From an uncultured Lachnospiraceae bacterium (lineage in GTDB: Bacteria; Bacillota; Clostridia; Lachnospirales; Lachnospiraceae), in contig CAJTUZ010000014.1 in NCBI GenBank assembly GCA_910579735.1, forward strand, positions 29,553-93,552: 64,000 nt of DNA, given 5' to 3'. This document shows, piece by piece, positions 63,664 to 64,000 of the stretch; the stretch's first letter is position 1, and each line of letters starts with the position of its first letter. The notes beneath the pieces were generated by a model. The model saw nothing but the letters and a program-made list of their open reading frames with translations. It had not been told where the DNA came from and did not search any database. The position numbers and the translations under genes are program-made.

Positions 63664-64000
63664 CTCACATTATATATTTAGAAAATATCTTATATAAATA
63701 CATAAAATTACGACTACAGATAATCTGACAAGTAAATTTACTGTTTCTTAAGTATATTTTCTATATGCAAATTAAACCTGATTCTATTATATCATAATTT
63801 CAAATAAAAAAAAGCATTATTTATACTTTATATGGACCGCTTTTTGAAAAAACATATTTATATACAACAAAAAAACTGGCATAAAAGCCAATTTTTCCTA
63901 TTTTCGTATATTTATCTTTGTATATTTCGGCAGTTTTTAAACATACCCTCAAAACCAAATACCAAAAATCTATATCAGTCAAAATCCTTTTCCCTTTGGT
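63664..64000. other. Intergenic region upstream of cheV
   Basis: 337 bp, A+T-rich, no gene seen. It contains an extended -10 for cheV on the minus strand (TGATATAAT; TATAAT at 63786-63791) and a bidirectional terminator (TGGC-ATAAAA-GCCA with A and T runs, 63869-63897) that may close a gene outside the window. Confidence 0.55.
63869..63897. terminator. Bidirectional terminator upstream of cheV
   Basis: AAAAACTGGC-ATAAAA-GCCAATTTTT: short stem flanked by A and T tracts. Confidence 0.6.

Overview
The window looks like a chromosomal segment of an anaerobic, Gram-positive member of the Lachnospiraceae (Clostridia). The basis is the set of protein families (sodium-pump decarboxylase, ScpA/ScpB, class B sortases, CpsB/CpsC/CpsD/LCP capsule machinery, TmcAL, UPF0210/ACT pair, CheV), strong AGGAGG-type ribosome binding sites and moderate G+C. 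About 90% of the genes lie on the minus strand. Exceptions are a YprB-like nuclease, tmcAL, a DtxR-type regulator, a tRNA-Leu and an orphan HipA-like kinase gene. No IS element, prophage, rRNA or CRISPR array was seen.

Layout. 1-8.4 kb: a class B sortase cut by the window edge, a YprB-like nuclease, CheR, then a minus-strand run of rpiR-type regulator, HI0933-type flavoprotein, cmk, ispH and a four-domain S1 protein. 8.4-9.1 kb: a TetR-type regulator whose promoter contains an inverted repeat. 9.2-14.5 kb: a five-gene biotin-dependent sodium-pump cluster that carries both an acyl-CoA-type and an oxaloacetate-type carboxyltransferase. 14.6-15.9 kb: a D,D-carboxypeptidase. 16-28.2 kb: a capsular polysaccharide locus. 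Its conserved front part is CpsB phosphatase, CpsC, CpsD kinase, LCP ligase, a sortase-like lipoprotein lacking all three catalytic residues, and a small secreted protein. A strong terminator followed by a possible promoter separates it from the sugar transferase and a visibly A+T-rich block (LicD, an IspD/TarI-like cytidylyltransferase, two glycosyltransferases, Wzy, Wzx).

28.2-41 kb holds housekeeping and envelope genes: scpB-scpA, a phosphoesterase, a second D,D-carboxypeptidase, rpsU, tmcAL, an acyltransferase, cardiolipin synthase, three tandem terminator-bearing 63-bp repeats, a cation-efflux protein, an HPr-like protein without the phosphorylatable histidine, a glycerol-1-phosphate dehydrogenase-like protein, a ZIP transporter and a GH13 enzyme with a LacI-type operator. 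41-54 kb: a Cys-rich protein, DtxR-type regulator, MATE exporter, UPF0210 and ACT proteins, a YycJ-type hydrolase, a 777-residue FtsA-like protein with an unusual tail, coaE, polA, a small zinc-finger membrane protein and a GH25 lysozyme with 183-bp tandem repeats. 54-64 kb: tRNA-Leu(CAA), the HipA-like kinase, lysA, ung, hisF, hisH, an 857-residue acidic/basic low-complexity membrane protein, a degenerate Sir2-like protein and cheV.

The main candidates for new biology are the catalytically dead sortase-like lipoprotein inside the capsule operon, the A8 tract at the cpsD/LCP junction that places the LCP transmembrane segment out of frame with any ATG, the long acidic/basic membrane protein near cheV, and the FtsA-like protein with beta-grasp-like modules. 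These functions are inferred from sequence reading alone; no database search was run.
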